From Burkholderia sp. lig30 (GTDB lineage Bacteria > Pseudomonadota > Gammaproteobacteria > Burkholderiales > Burkholderiaceae), in NCBI RefSeq assembly GCF_000687455.2, contig NZ_JGVW01000033.1, positions 1-62,033 on the forward strand: a stretch of DNA of 62,033 nt. Reading direction: 5' to 3'. Positions 53,660-62,033 of the stretch are shown in pieces (position 1 is the stretch's first letter; each line of letters opens with the position of its first letter). A model generated the notes under the pieces. It saw only the letters and a list, made by a program, of their open reading frames with translations, did no database searches and was not told where the DNA came from. The position numbers and the translations under genes were made by a program.

Positions 53660-54835
53660 ATGAAGCAAGCTGTGACCCGCCTGCGGCGCATCATCGCGTC
53701 GATCGGCCTGCATTGGTACTTCGCCGTCCTGCTCGCGCTCGACGGCTTCATGGTGGTGCGCCCCGTCATCGACCGGGCCGGCCTCACGCTCGACGACACC
53801 TGGCTGGCGAATGCGCTGCGCCTCGTCGACAGCGTGGGCCTCGTCGTGCTGCCGCAAGTGATCGTCGCGGTCGGCCTCGCGACGATGGCGGTCGGCATCC
53901 TGCTGCGCGCCCGAGTGGCCTGGGTGCTGTCGATCGTGCTGCTGGTCGCCGCCGCCGCGATCAGCCTGCTCGGCGGCTACCGCGACCATACCGTCTTCGT
54001 CTATACCGGCGTGCTGGCCGGCGCGCTGCTCTACTACTGGCGCCACTTCGACCGCGCGAGCATCGCGGCCAGCAGCCTGTTCGCGATGCTCAGCATCGCG
54101 TCGCTGCTGATCTATGCGACCTTCGGCACCCTCTATCTCGGCGAGGAGTTCGCGCCGCCGATCCGCGACCTCACCACCGCCGTGTATTTCTCGATCGTGT
54201 CGATGTCGACCGTCGGCTTCGGCGATATCGTGCCGCATACCACTACCGCGCGCCTCTTCACCGCGTCGGTGATCGTGCTCGGCATCACCGTATTCGCGAC
54301 GTCGATCAGCGCGGTCATCGGCCCCGTGATCGGCGGCAACCTCAAACGAATCGTCAAGGGAGGCATTTCGAACGTGATCCGCAAGAATCATTACCTGATC
54401 GTCGGCGCGACGCCCGTCGCGCACAGCGTCCACGACGGCCTGCGCAAGCGCGGCTACGCCGTCACCGTCATCGTGTCCGGCAACACCGAGCACAACTATC
54501 CGGCGGGCACCGACCTGGTCGTCGGCGACGCGACCGACCACACAGTGCTGGAGCGCGCCGGCGCGACGACGGCGCGCGCCGTGCTCGCGCTGCGCTCGGA
54601 CGACGGCGAGAACGCGTTCATCATCCTCGCGATCCATGCGCTGGCGGCGTCGGTGCGAACCGTCGCGCTCGTGAACCACGGGCGGAACCTGGAGCGGCTG
54701 AAGCTGCTCAAGCCCGACATGGTGTTCTCGCCGCAGCAGCTCGCCGGCGAATTGCTCGCGAGTACGCTCAACGACGAAGCGATCGACAAGTCGATGATCT
54801 CGCACCTGCTGTTCAGCACCGCGGACGAGGATTGA
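53660..54835 (+). CDS. kch: voltage-gated potassium channel, Kch-type
   Basis: A 391-residue ion channel. N-terminal block of membrane segments (residues about 10-220) with selectivity filter MSTVGFGDIVP, then a cytoplasmic RCK NAD-binding domain (NHYLIVGATPVAHSVHDGLR, VVGDATDHTVLERAGATTARAVLALRSDDGENAF). Layout and order match E. coli Kch. The filter reads GFG rather than GYG, which is compatible with potassium selectivity. It follows the IclR-type gene by 86 bases and ends before a clear hairpin terminator. Confidence 0.9.
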   Translation: MKQAVTRLRRIIASIGLHWYFAVLLALDGFMVVRPVIDRAGLTLDDTWLANALRLVDSVGLVVLPQVIVAVGLATMAVGILLRARVAWVLSIVLLVAAAAISLLGGYRDHTVFVYTGVLAGALLYYWRHFDRASIAASSLFAMLSIASLLIYATFGTLYLGEEFAPPIRDLTTAVYFSIVSMSTVGFGDIVPHTTTARLFTASVIVLGITVFATSISAVIGPVIGGNLKRIVKGGISNVIRKNHYLIVGATPVAHSVHDGLRKRGYAVTVIVSGNTEHNYPAGTDLVVGDATDHTVLERAGATTARAVLALRSDDGENAFIILAIHALAASVRTVALVNHGRNLERLKLLKPDMVFSPQQLAGELLASTLNDEAIDKSMISHLLFSTADED

Positions 54836-54857
54836 GTTGACGCGCGAGGGTCGCAAC

Positions 54858-54880
54858 GCCTGAGGCTTGATGCCTCAGGC
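54858..54880 (+). terminator. hairpin after kch
   Basis: GCCTGAGGC, loop TTGAT, GCCTCAGGC: a perfect 9-pair stem located 22 bases after the kch stop. No T-run follows, so strength is uncertain. Confidence 0.6.
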
Positions 54881-54881
54881 T

Positions 54882-54968
54882 GGAGGCGCGAGGCGCGAGG
54901 CTGGGGAGCTGGGGAGCTGGGAACTGGGAGCTGGGAGCTGGGAGCCCCGGAGCCCCGGAGCCCCGGAG
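54882..54968 (+). repeat. G/C-rich short tandem repeats
   Basis: Two GAGGCGC-like units, then CTGGGGAG twice, CTGGGAA once, CTGGGAG three times and CCCCGGAG three times, all in one block between kch and the acyl-CoA ligase terminator. Such short repeats are prone to slippage and length variation between strains. Confidence 0.75.
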
Positions 54969-55005
54969 CTGAGACTGGAAAGCTGAGAGCCGACGCAAAT
55001 GCACG

Positions 55006-55052
55006 AACGGCCCGGCCGCCGGAGCGGGATGCTCCCCGGCGGCCGGGCCGTT
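55006..55052. terminator. strong hairpin terminator after the acyl-CoA ligase gene
   Basis: AACGGCCCGGCCGCCGG pairs perfectly with its complement at 55036-55052 (17 pairs); the inner GGAGC/GCTCC can extend the stem. It lies 48 bases past the stop of the leftward ligase gene. Very stable; possibly bidirectional. Confidence 0.8.
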
Positions 55053-55099
55053 CGCGTGTTGCGCCGGGCGGCGGAAAGCCGCCCGGAACGCGGGTGGTA

Positions 55100-56755
55100 T
55101 TACTTCGCCGGATCGCCGGCCAGGTCGATCGCCTTGTCCGAGCCGACTTCCGTGCGCAGCTGGAATTTCTGGATCTTGCCGGTGGACGTCTTCGGCAGCT
55201 CGCCGAAGCGCACGACCTTCGGCAGCTTGTAGCTCGCGAGCAGCAGGCGGCAATGCGCGATGATCTCTTCCTCGGTCGCCTGCATGCCGTCGCGCAGCTC
55301 GACGAACGCGCACGGCACCTCGCCCCACTTCGGGTCGGGCATCGCGACGACCGCCGCCACCGAGACAGCCGGATGCCGGTACAGCGCGTCTTCCACCTCG
55401 ATGCTCGAGATGTTCTCGCCGCCCGAAATGATGATGTCCTTGCGGCGGTCCTTGATGCGGATGTAGCCGTCCGGGCTCAGCACGCCGAGATCGCCGGTGT
55501 GGAACCAGCCGCCGTGGAACGCCTCCTCGGTCGCATGCGGGTTCTTCAGGTAGCCCTTCATGCAGATGTTGCCGCGGAACATGATCTCGCCGAGCGTCTC
55601 GCCGTCGGCGGGCACCGGCGCGAGCGTATCGGGGTCGAGCACCGTCGCGCCCGCCTGCAGGTGGTAGCGCACGCCCTGCCGCGCGTTGACGCGCGCCCGT
55701 TCCTCGTCGGACAGCTGATCCCAGTGCGCCTGCTTCGCGCACACCGACGCCGGGCCGTACACCTCGGTGAGGCCGTACACGTGCAGCAGGTCGAAGCCGA
55801 TCTCCTTCATCTTCGCGATCACGGACGGCGACGGCGCCGCGCCCGCGACCATCGCGTGGACGGTGTGGTCGATCCCTTCGCGCAATTCGGCCGGCGCGTT
55901 CGCGATCGCGCTCTGCACGATCGGCGCGCCGCAGTAGTGGGTGACGCGCTCGTTGCGGATCAGGTCGAACACGGTCTTCGCGTCGAACCGGCGCAGGCAG
56001 ACGTTGACGCCCGCGCGCGCGGCGACCGCCCACGGGAAGCACCAGCCGTTGCAGTGGAACATCGGCAGCGTCCACAGGTAGACGGCATGCTTCGGCATGT
56101 CCCATTCGAGGATGTTGCTGAGCGCGCCGAGGTACGCGCCGCGGTGGTGATAGACGACGCCCTTCGGGTCGCCCGTCGTGCCGGACGTGTAGTTCAGCGC
56201 GATCGCTTCCCATTCGTCGGACGGGCCGACCCATGCGTAATCGGGGTCGCCGCCTTCGAGGAACGCCTCGTAATCGGTCGCGCCCGCGAAGCGGTCGTGG
56301 TCGGCAGGCGCCACGTCGGCGACGCTGACGATCTTCAGGCCCGGCACTTCGAGCGCCGCACGGTGCGCGAAGTCGGCGTACTCGGTGTCGACGATCAGGA
56401 CCTTCGCCTCGCCGTGACGCAGCATGAACAGGATCGACGGGATGTCGAGCCGGGTGTTGAGGGTATTGAGGACGGCGCCCGCCATCGGCACGCCAAAGTG
56501 CGCCTCGACCATCGCCGGGATGTTCGGCAGCAGCGCCGCGACCGTCTCGCCGCGGCCGACGCCGGCCTGCACGAGCGCGCTGGCGAGCCGCCGCGCGCGC
56601 GTATAGGTCTCGCCCCAGGTGCGCCGCACGTCGCCGTGCACGATGGCGAGCCGGTCGCCGTAGACTTCCGCTGCGCGCACCAGGAAGTCGATCGGCGACA
56701 GCGGAACGTAGTTTGCGTCGCGCCGGCCCAGCCCTTCCTCGAACATCTGCGTCAT
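55100..56755 (-). CDS. AMP-forming acyl-CoA ligase
   Basis: A 551-residue adenylate-forming ligase (ATP + acid + CoA to acyl-CoA). Motifs: ATP loop YTSGTTGDPKGV, PMFHCNGWCFPW, YGLTEVYG, GWFHTGDLG, DRRKDIIISGGENI, and the catalytic lysine in KTSTGKIQKF. It belongs to the DmdB-like/medium-chain acyl-CoA synthetase group. The start MTQMFEEG (56755) follows AGGAGACACGATC; the longer frame upstream is a shadow of the Crp/Fnr gene. It is divergent from the Crp/Fnr gene, with a FNR-type palindrome between them. Confidence 0.92.
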   Translation of the reverse strand: MTQMFEEGLGRRDANYVPLSPIDFLVRAAEVYGDRLAIVHGDVRRTWGETYTRARRLASALVQAGVGRGETVAALLPNIPAMVEAHFGVPMAGAVLNTLNTRLDIPSILFMLRHGEAKVLIVDTEYADFAHRAALEVPGLKIVSVADVAPADHDRFAGATDYEAFLEGGDPDYAWVGPSDEWEAIALNYTSGTTGDPKGVVYHHRGAYLGALSNILEWDMPKHAVYLWTLPMFHCNGWCFPWAVAARAGVNVCLRRFDAKTVFDLIRNERVTHYCGAPIVQSAIANAPAELREGIDHTVHAMVAGAAPSPSVIAKMKEIGFDLLHVYGLTEVYGPASVCAKQAHWDQLSDEERARVNARQGVRYHLQAGATVLDPDTLAPVPADGETLGEIMFRGNICMKGYLKNPHATEEAFHGGWFHTGDLGVLSPDGYIRIKDRRKDIIISGGENISSIEVEDALYRHPAVSVAAVVAMPDPKWGEVPCAFVELRDGMQATEEEIIAHCRLLLASYKLPKVVRFGELPKTSTGKIQKFQLRTEVGSDKAIDLAGDPAK

Positions 56756-56793
56756 GATCGTGTCTCCTGCGAGGCGTGAACGCCTCGAATTGG

Positions 56794-56807
56794 TTTGATG
56801 TGGTTCA
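56794..56807. promoter_or_regulatory. FNR/Crp-type palindrome, copy 4
   Basis: TTGATGTGGTTCAA (reverse complement TTGAACCACATCAA) differs by one base from copy 1 at 24-37. It is nested in a larger inverted repeat GAATTG-N13-CAATTC and lies between the divergent starts of the acyl-CoA ligase (56755) and the Crp/Fnr gene (56912), an ideal place for autoregulation. Confidence 0.6.
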
Positions 56808-56911
56808 ATTCGAAATAGCGTACCGGGCGCTATTGTGAGCCGTCTGTCATCGAAACGACAGAGTTGCCCGCACGGCATCCGTGTTATCCCTACCTTCGCC
56901 CACCCGTATCC

Positions 56912-57652
56912 ATGCACGACGACGCTCACGCCCCCCTTGCGACACCTGTCCAGGAGGTGTTTCCCGCCCCCGGCCCGTTGCCTGTCCTGTTCGGCCAGTG
57001 CGCATGGTTCCGCACGCTCGCGCCGGAGCACCAGGCGCTCGTGCTCGCACAATCGCACGCGGAATGCCGCGAGGCGGGCGACTACGTCGCGCGGCGGCTC
57101 GCGCCGTCGGAATACTGGATCGGCGTGCATCAGGGGCTGCTCAAGCTGGCGATCTACAACGCGTCGGGGCGCGGCTGCACGTTTTCCGGGGTGCCGTCGG
57201 GCGGCTGGTTCGGCGAAGGCAGCGTGATCAAGCGCGAGCCGCGCAAGTACGACGTAATCGCGATCCAGCGTTCCGTCGTGCTGCTCGTGCCGACATCGAC
57301 CTTTCATGCGCTGCTCGACGCCAGCCTGCCGTTCAGCCGCTTCGTGATCCATCAGCTGAACAACCGGATGGGCGAATTCATCGCGTCGATCCAGAACAGC
57401 CGGCTGCTCGACGTCGATGCCCGCGTCGCACAGTCGCTCGCGCAACTGTTCAATCCGGATCTGTACCCGGACACCGGCCGCTCGCTCGCGATCTCGCAGG
57501 AGGAGCTGGGCATGCTCGTGGGGGTGTCGCGGCAGCGGATCAACCAGGCGCTGCAGCAGCTGGAACGACTCGGCGTGCTGCGCCTCGCGTACAACCAGAT
57601 CGAGGTGCTGGATCTGGCACGGCTGGCGCGGGTGGGGATGGAGCAGATATAA
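56912..57652 (+). CDS. Crp/Fnr family transcriptional regulator
   Basis: A 246-residue Crp/Fnr protein. N-terminal cyclic-nucleotide-like barrel (LAPEHQALVLAQSHAECREAG, GWFGEGSVIKRE), a dimer helix, and a C-terminal winged helix (ISQEELGMLVGVSRQRINQALQQLERLGVL). FNR-type iron-sulfur cysteines are absent at the N-terminus, and the recognition helix reads SRQRIN rather than the FNR ESxxR type, so it is not a classical oxygen-sensing FNR. The start MHDDAHA (56912) is chosen for its normal length. Divergent from the acyl-CoA ligase. Confidence 0.9.
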   Translation: MHDDAHAPLATPVQEVFPAPGPLPVLFGQCAWFRTLAPEHQALVLAQSHAECREAGDYVARRLAPSEYWIGVHQGLLKLAIYNASGRGCTFSGVPSGGWFGEGSVIKREPRKYDVIAIQRSVVLLVPTSTFHALLDASLPFSRFVIHQLNNRMGEFIASIQNSRLLDVDARVAQSLAQLFNPDLYPDTGRSLAISQEELGMLVGVSRQRINQALQQLERLGVLRLAYNQIEVLDLARLARVGMEQI

Positions 57653-57698
57653 GCCGGGCACGGCGCTCAGGCCCGATCCGGCCGGATGTGCGCCCCCC

Positions 57699-57736
57699 GC
57701 CCCCGGCCGCACCCGCAGGCGTGTGCGGCCGGGGGC
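57699..57736 (+). terminator. hairpin terminator after the Crp/Fnr gene
   Basis: GCCCCCGGCCGCAC pairs perfectly with GTGCGGCCGGGGGC (14 pairs, loop of 10). It separates the Crp/Fnr gene from the RND operon. Confidence 0.7.
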
Positions 57737-57746
57737 GCGCGCGAAC

Positions 57747-57773
57747 CTGACAATTTCGCCAGTTTCGTGTCAG
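57747..57773. promoter_or_regulatory. inverted repeat upstream of the RND operon
   Basis: CTGACA-N15-TGTCAG lies 80 bases upstream of the RND start. It is a candidate operator for the pump; the regulator is not known. Confidence 0.35.
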
Positions 57774-57852
57774 CGATACGCACCCCACGCGCGCCTATCA
57801 TGCGAATGACTTTTACCTTCGTCTGACTGCCGCTCCCCCGCCTGCTCTCTCC

Positions 57853-60800
57853 ATGTGGATCGTCAATCTCGCGCTCAAGCGCCCCTACACGTTCATCGTG
57901 ATGGCCATCATGATCCTGCTGGCCACCCCGCTCGCGCTGATGCGCACCCCCGTCGACGTCCTGCCGTCGATCGACATTCCGGTCATCAGCGTGATCTGGA
58001 ATTACAACGGCCTGTCGGCAAAGGAGATGACGAGCCGCATCACGGCGGTGCATGAGCGCGTGCTGACCACCACCGTCAGCAACATCGCGCACATCGAATC
58101 GACGTCGCTGCCCGGCGTCGCGGTCGTCAAGGTGTTCCTGCAGCCCGGCGCGAACGTGCAGACCGCGATCGCGCAGACCGTCTCGTCGGCGCAGGCGATC
58201 GTGCGCCAGATGCCACAGGGCGCGACGCCGCCGCTCGTGATCACCTATTCCGCGTCGAGCATCCCGGTGATCCAGCTCGGCCTGTCGAGCAAGACGCTCA
58301 GCGAACAGTCGCTCGCGGACATCGCACTGAACTTCCTGCGCCCGCAGCTGATCACGATCCCCGGCGCGCAGGTGCCTTACCCGTATGGCGGCCGCTCGCG
58401 CGTGATCTCGGTCGACCTCGACCCGCACGCGCTGATGTCGAAGGGACTGACGCCGGCCGACATCGTCAGCGCGGTCAACACGCAGAACCTGGTGCTGCCG
58501 ACCGGCACGGCGAAGATGGGCGCGACCGAATACCGGGTCGAGACCAATGCGTCGCCCGACACCGTCGCCGCGCTCAACCGCATCCCGGTTCAGACCGTCA
58601 ACGGCGCGACGACCTACCTCGGCGAAGTCGCGGCCGTGCGCGACGGCTTCTCGCCGCAGACCAACGTGGTGCGCCAGAACGGCCAGCGCGGCGTGCTGGT
58701 GTCGATCCTGAAAAGCGGCGACGCGTCGACGCTCAAGGTCGTGTCCGACCTGAAAGCACTGCTGCCCAAGGTCGAGCCGACGCTGCCCGACGGGCTCACG
58801 ATCGCGCCGCTGTTCGACCAGTCCGTGTTCGTCGATGCCGCGGTGCACGGCGTGATCCACGAGGCGCTGATCGCCGCCGTGCTGACCGCGATGATGATCC
58901 TGCTGTTCCTCGGCAACTGGCGCAGCACGGTGATCATCGCGGTCTCGATCCCGCTGTCGATCTTCACGTCGCTGATCGCGCTGTCCGCGCTCGGCGAGAC
59001 GATCAACATCATGACGCTCGGCGGGCTCGCGCTCGCGGTCGGCATCCTGGTCGACGACGCGACCGTGACCATCGAGAACATCGAGCGCCACCTGCATCTC
59101 GGCACCGGGCTGCGCGAGGCGATCCTCGACGGCGCGGGCGAGATCGCGATTCCGGCGTTCGTGTCGACGCTGTGCATCTGCATCGTGTTCGTGCCGATGT
59201 TCTTCCTGACGGGCGTCGCGCGCTACCTGTTCGTGCCGCTCGCCGAGGCGGTGGTGTTCGCGATGCTCGCGTCGTACGTGCTGTCGCGCACGCTGGTGCC
59301 GACGCTCGCGCTGCTGCTGTTCCGTGCGCCCTCCAATGACGCGGCCTCGCGCCCGCCGTCGGGCTTCGCGCGGCTCTACCATCGTTTCGACCACGCGTTC
59401 GAGCGCCTGCGCGCCGCGTACATGGTGCTGCTGTCCGTGCTGCTCGTGCGCCGCCGCTTCTACGCGTCGTGCTTCCTCGGCTTCTGCGTGCTGTCCACCG
59501 GGCTCGTGTTCGCGCTCGGCCGCGACTTCTTCCCGAACGCCGATTCCGGCAACATCCGCCTGCACATGCGCGCGCCGACCGGCTACCGGATCGAGGAAAC
59601 CGCCCGCCTCGCCGACCAGGTCGAGCGCGTCGTGCGCGAAGTCGTGCCGCCGGGCGAGCTCGGCACGATCGTCGACAATCTCGGCCTGCCGGTCAGCGGC
59701 ATCAACCTGTCGTACAGCAATGCGGGCACGATCGGCACGCTCGACGGCGAGATCATGATCTCGCTGAAGCCCGGCCACGGCCCGACGCAACGCTACGTCG
59801 AGCGGCTGCGCGCGCTGCTGCCGCAGCGCTTCCCGGGCATCGAGTTCTTCTTCCAGCCGTCGGACATCATCACGCAGATCCTCAACTTCGGGCAGCCCGC
59901 GGCGATCGACGTGCAGGTGCTCGGCAACGATCTCGCGAGCAACATGGCCATCGCGAGCCGCCTGATGAAGGAAATCAGGCAGATTCCCGGCGCAGTCGAC
60001 GCGCACATCCTGCAGCGCAACGACGAGCCGACCCTGGTGGCCGACATGGACCGTACGCGCATGCAGCAGCTCAACCTCTCCGCGCAGAACGTCGCGCAGA
60101 ACATGCTGATCTCGCTGTCGGGCAGCTCGCAGACGACGCCCGCGTTCTGGGTCAATCCGAAGACGAGCGTGCAGTACCCGCTCGTGATCCAGACCCCGCA
60201 ATACCAGATCGGCTCGGTCGACGACCTGCTCGGCACGCCGGTCTCCGCGGGCGGACGCAGCGGCGCGCCGCTGCAGCTGCTCGGCAACCTGGTGCAGATG
60301 AGCCCGGGCGTGAACCCGGCCGTCATCAGCCACTACAATATCCGCCCTGAGGTCGACCTTTACGTGAGCGTCGAGGGGCGCGACCTGGGGTCGGTCTCCA
60401 CCGAGATCGAGCGGCTCGTCACCGGCGCGCGCGCGACGCTGCCGCGCGGCACGGAGGTCACGATGCGCGGCCAGATCGACACGATGCGCTCGTCGTACCT
60501 CGGCCTCGGCGCCGGCGTCGCGATGGCGATCGTGCTCGTCTACCTGCTGATCGTCGTGAATTTCCAGTCGTGGCTCGATCCGCTGATCATCGTCAGCGCG
60601 ATGCCCGCCGCGCTCGCCGGCATCGCGTGGATGCTGTTCATCACCGGCACGCACCTGAGCGTGCCGGCACTGACGGGCGCGATCATGACCGTCGGGGTCG
60701 CAACGGCAAACAGCATTCTCGTGGTCTCGTTCGCGCGGGAGCGGCTCGCGGCCGGCGCGCCGCCGCTGACCGCCGCGCTCGAAGCCGGCGCGACCCGGAT

Positions 60801-61017
60801 CCGCCCGGTGCTGATGACGGCGCTCGCGATGATCATCGGCATGGTGCCGATGGCGCTCGGCCTCGGCGAAGGCGCCGAGCAGAACGCGCCGCTCGGCCGC
60901 GCGGTGATCGGCGGGCTGCTGTTCGCGACGGCCTCGACCCTGCTGTTCGTGCCGCTCGTGTTCGGCGGCGTCCATGCGCGCCTCGCGCGGCGCCGCGCAC
61001 GCAAGGCCGGCGCCTGA
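57853..61017 (+). CDS. RND efflux pump permease
   Basis: A 1054-residue resistance-nodulation-division permease of the AcrB/MdtB superfamily with 12 membrane segments in two halves. The key motif in helix 4 is GILVDDATVTIENIERHL (proton-relay Asp pair); GDFF-like FALGRDFFPNADSGNI starts the second half and GVATANSILVVSFARERL lies in the second half's helix 10 region. The start MWIVNLALKRPYTF is typical of this subfamily. It is the first gene of an operon whose membrane fusion protein follows 30 bases later. Substrate unknown. Confidence 0.94.
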   Translation: MWIVNLALKRPYTFIVMAIMILLATPLALMRTPVDVLPSIDIPVISVIWNYNGLSAKEMTSRITAVHERVLTTTVSNIAHIESTSLPGVAVVKVFLQPGANVQTAIAQTVSSAQAIVRQMPQGATPPLVITYSASSIPVIQLGLSSKTLSEQSLADIALNFLRPQLITIPGAQVPYPYGGRSRVISVDLDPHALMSKGLTPADIVSAVNTQNLVLPTGTAKMGATEYRVETNASPDTVAALNRIPVQTVNGATTYLGEVAAVRDGFSPQTNVVRQNGQRGVLVSILKSGDASTLKVVSDLKALLPKVEPTLPDGLTIAPLFDQSVFVDAAVHGVIHEALIAAVLTAMMILLFLGNWRSTVIIAVSIPLSIFTSLIALSALGETINIMTLGGLALAVGILVDDATVTIENIERHLHLGTGLREAILDGAGEIAIPAFVSTLCICIVFVPMFFLTGVARYLFVPLAEAVVFAMLASYVLSRTLVPTLALLLFRAPSNDAASRPPSGFARLYHRFDHAFERLRAAYMVLLSVLLVRRRFYASCFLGFCVLSTGLVFALGRDFFPNADSGNIRLHMRAPTGYRIEETARLADQVERVVREVVPPGELGTIVDNLGLPVSGINLSYSNAGTIGTLDGEIMISLKPGHGPTQRYVERLRALLPQRFPGIEFFFQPSDIITQILNFGQPAAIDVQVLGNDLASNMAIASRLMKEIRQIPGAVDAHILQRNDEPTLVADMDRTRMQQLNLSAQNVAQNMLISLSGSSQTTPAFWVNPKTSVQYPLVIQTPQYQIGSVDDLLGTPVSAGGRSGAPLQLLGNLVQMSPGVNPAVISHYNIRPEVDLYVSVEGRDLGSVSTEIERLVTGARATLPRGTEVTMRGQIDTMRSSYLGLGAGVAMAIVLVYLLIVVNFQSWLDPLIIVSAMPAALAGIAWMLFITGTHLSVPALTGAIMTVGVATANSILVVSFARERLAAGAPPLTAALEAGATRIRPVLMTALAMIIGMVPMALGLGEGAEQNAPLGRAVIGGLLFATASTLLFVPLVFGGVHARLARRRARKAGA

Positions 61018-61047
61018 TCCTGATTCGCTTATTGACCGGTTGATTTC

Positions 61048-62033
61048 ATGGAAGAGAAACATCACAGCTCCGTCGGCATCCACGTGGACGAATCCGGCCT
61101 CGACCTCCCCGCGCGCGCGACGGTGTGGCGGCGCGCGCGGATCGTGCTGCTGGTCGTCGGCGTCCTGCTCGCCGCGGGCGCGGCGCGCACGGTCATCACC
61201 AACGTCGTGAACCGCAACCGCCTCGACGCGATCACCGCGCAGAACGCGCGCCAGTACGTGCTCGTTGCACGGCCGTCGCCGGCGGCGAGCGACGGCGCGC
61301 TGACGCTGCCGGGCACGCTGCGCGGCTTCGTCGAGGCGCCGATCTATGCGCGCGCGAGCGGCTATGTGCTGCGCTGGCAGGCGGACATCGGCGCGCACGT
61401 CAGGCAAGGCCAGCTGCTGGCGGAACTGGATACGCCCGAACTGAACCAGGAACTCGCGCAGGCCAGCGCGCAGCGCCAGCAGGCGCAGGCCGCGCTCGCG
61501 CTCGCGAAGACGTCGTTCGAGCGCGCGCAGCAATTGCGCCAGCGCGACGCGGTCTCGCAACAGGAACTCGATGATCGCCAGGGCGCGTTCAACCAGGGCA
61601 CCGCGAACCTCGCGGCCGCCGACGCGAACGTGCGCCGGCTGACCGAGCTGAAATCGTTCCAGCGCGTCGTCGCGCCGATCGACGGGATCGTCACGCAACG
61701 CAATATCGACGTCGGCGATCTCGTCAACGCGGGCAACGCCGGCGCCGGCCGGTCGCTGTTCACCGTCGTGCAGGCCGACCGGCTGCGCCTGTACGTGCAG
61801 GTGCCGCAGGCGTACGCGCCGCAGGTCAAGACCGGCCAGCACGTGAGCGTCACGCAGGCGGAGCTGCCGGGCCAGCGGTTCGACGGCACGATCACGCGCA
61901 CCGCCGAGGCGATCGACGTCGCGACCCGTTCGCTGCAGATCGAGATCACGCTGCCGAACCCGGACGGCCGGCTGTTGCCCGGCGCATTCGTGCAGGCCGC
62001 GCTGTCGATCGCGCCGGCCGGCCGGCTGTCGAT
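61048..62033 (+). CDS. RND membrane fusion protein, partial (3' end outside window)
   Basis: At least 328 residues, starting at ATG 61048 (MEEKHHSSVGIHVDESG) and running off the right edge. It has an N-terminal membrane anchor (RIVLLVVGVLLAAGAARTVI), lipoyl motif DIGAHVRQGQLLAELDTPEL, a coiled-coil hairpin (LAKTSFERAQQLRQRDAVSQ), a second lipoyl half (VVAPIDGIVTQRNIDVGDLV) and beta-barrel domains. It partners the RND permease; an outer-membrane factor gene would be expected next. Confidence 0.92.
   Translation, partial: MEEKHHSSVGIHVDESGLDLPARATVWRRARIVLLVVGVLLAAGAARTVITNVVNRNRLDAITAQNARQYVLVARPSPAASDGALTLPGTLRGFVEAPIYARASGYVLRWQADIGAHVRQGQLLAELDTPELNQELAQASAQRQQAQAALALAKTSFERAQQLRQRDAVSQQELDDRQGAFNQGTANLAAADANVRRLTELKSFQRVVAPIDGIVTQRNIDVGDLVNAGNAGAGRSLFTVVQADRLRLYVQVPQAYAPQVKTGQHVSVTQAELPGQRFDGTITRTAEAIDVATRSLQIEITLPNPDGRLLPGAFVQAALSIAPAGRLS

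Noticed and set aside
57667..61842. 1391-codon open frame on the minus strand
   Set aside because: Antisense shadow of the RND permease and fusion-protein genes; Arg/Asp-rich composition with no domains.
1..62033. CRISPR array, tRNA, rRNA or complete IS
   Set aside because: No regularly spaced repeats of CRISPR type, no tRNA-like cloverleaf or rRNA sequence recognised, and no transposase gene seen.

Overview
The window is high-GC DNA whose codon use, gene families and small lineage-restricted proteins (DUF4148, DUF6494, a DUF2964-like membrane protein) point to Burkholderia, most likely the B. cepacia complex. The many transporters, regulators and catabolic units suggest a secondary replicon. 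No rRNA, tRNA, CRISPR array, complete insertion sequence or replication origin was seen.

Layout. 0-6 kb: one unknown gene, then a leftward operon for a tripartite ABC exporter (small membrane protein, permease, ATPase, membrane fusion protein, NodT-type outer-membrane lipoprotein), mostly joined by 4-base stop/start overlaps, and a DUF488 gene. 6-15 kb: an SDR reductase, a chemoreceptor, a cationic amino-acid binding protein with an AstE-like amidohydrolase, a hipA-first HipA/XRE pair, and trhP. 15-22 kb: an accessory stretch of lower GC with a MarR-GNAT fusion behind tandem palindromes, several small orphan genes, secreted beta-propeller and HAF-repeat proteins, diverged intergenic repeats and a 159-bp MITE-like element. 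22-31 kb: aromatic amino-acid genes (tyrB, aroP) with a divergent Lrp-type regulator, a cytosine deaminase-like gene, DUF4148, and a LysR/FUSC efflux pair.

31-39 kb: a molybdenum-cofactor and oxidoreductase cluster: bestrophin, moaA, moaD, a small helix-turn-helix protein, a MocR-type (GntR plus aminotransferase) regulator, and a YdeP/FdhF-like molybdopterin oxidoreductase. A motif close to AACTGTGCTCCYGCCG occurs six times, only in three intergenic regions of this cluster. It is a good candidate operator for the MocR protein. 39-45 kb: a beta-alanine catabolic unit (mmsA, bauA, divergent LysR) and a Bcr/CflA drug exporter. 45-55 kb: a cupin, a large secreted phosphoesterase with a beta-propeller, an MFS/metallo-beta-lactamase-fold operon divergent from a double-length IclR-like regulator, and a Kch-type potassium channel. 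55-62 kb: an acyl-CoA ligase, a Crp/Fnr-family regulator, and an RND pump whose membrane fusion protein runs off the right edge.

A second regulatory theme is a 14-base palindrome, TTGAMCCAYRTCAA, of the FNR/Anr type. It occurs four times: twice upstream of the first gene, once upstream of the ABC exporter operon, and once between the acyl-CoA ligase and the Crp/Fnr gene. This suggests low-oxygen or Crp/Fnr-type control of several units here.
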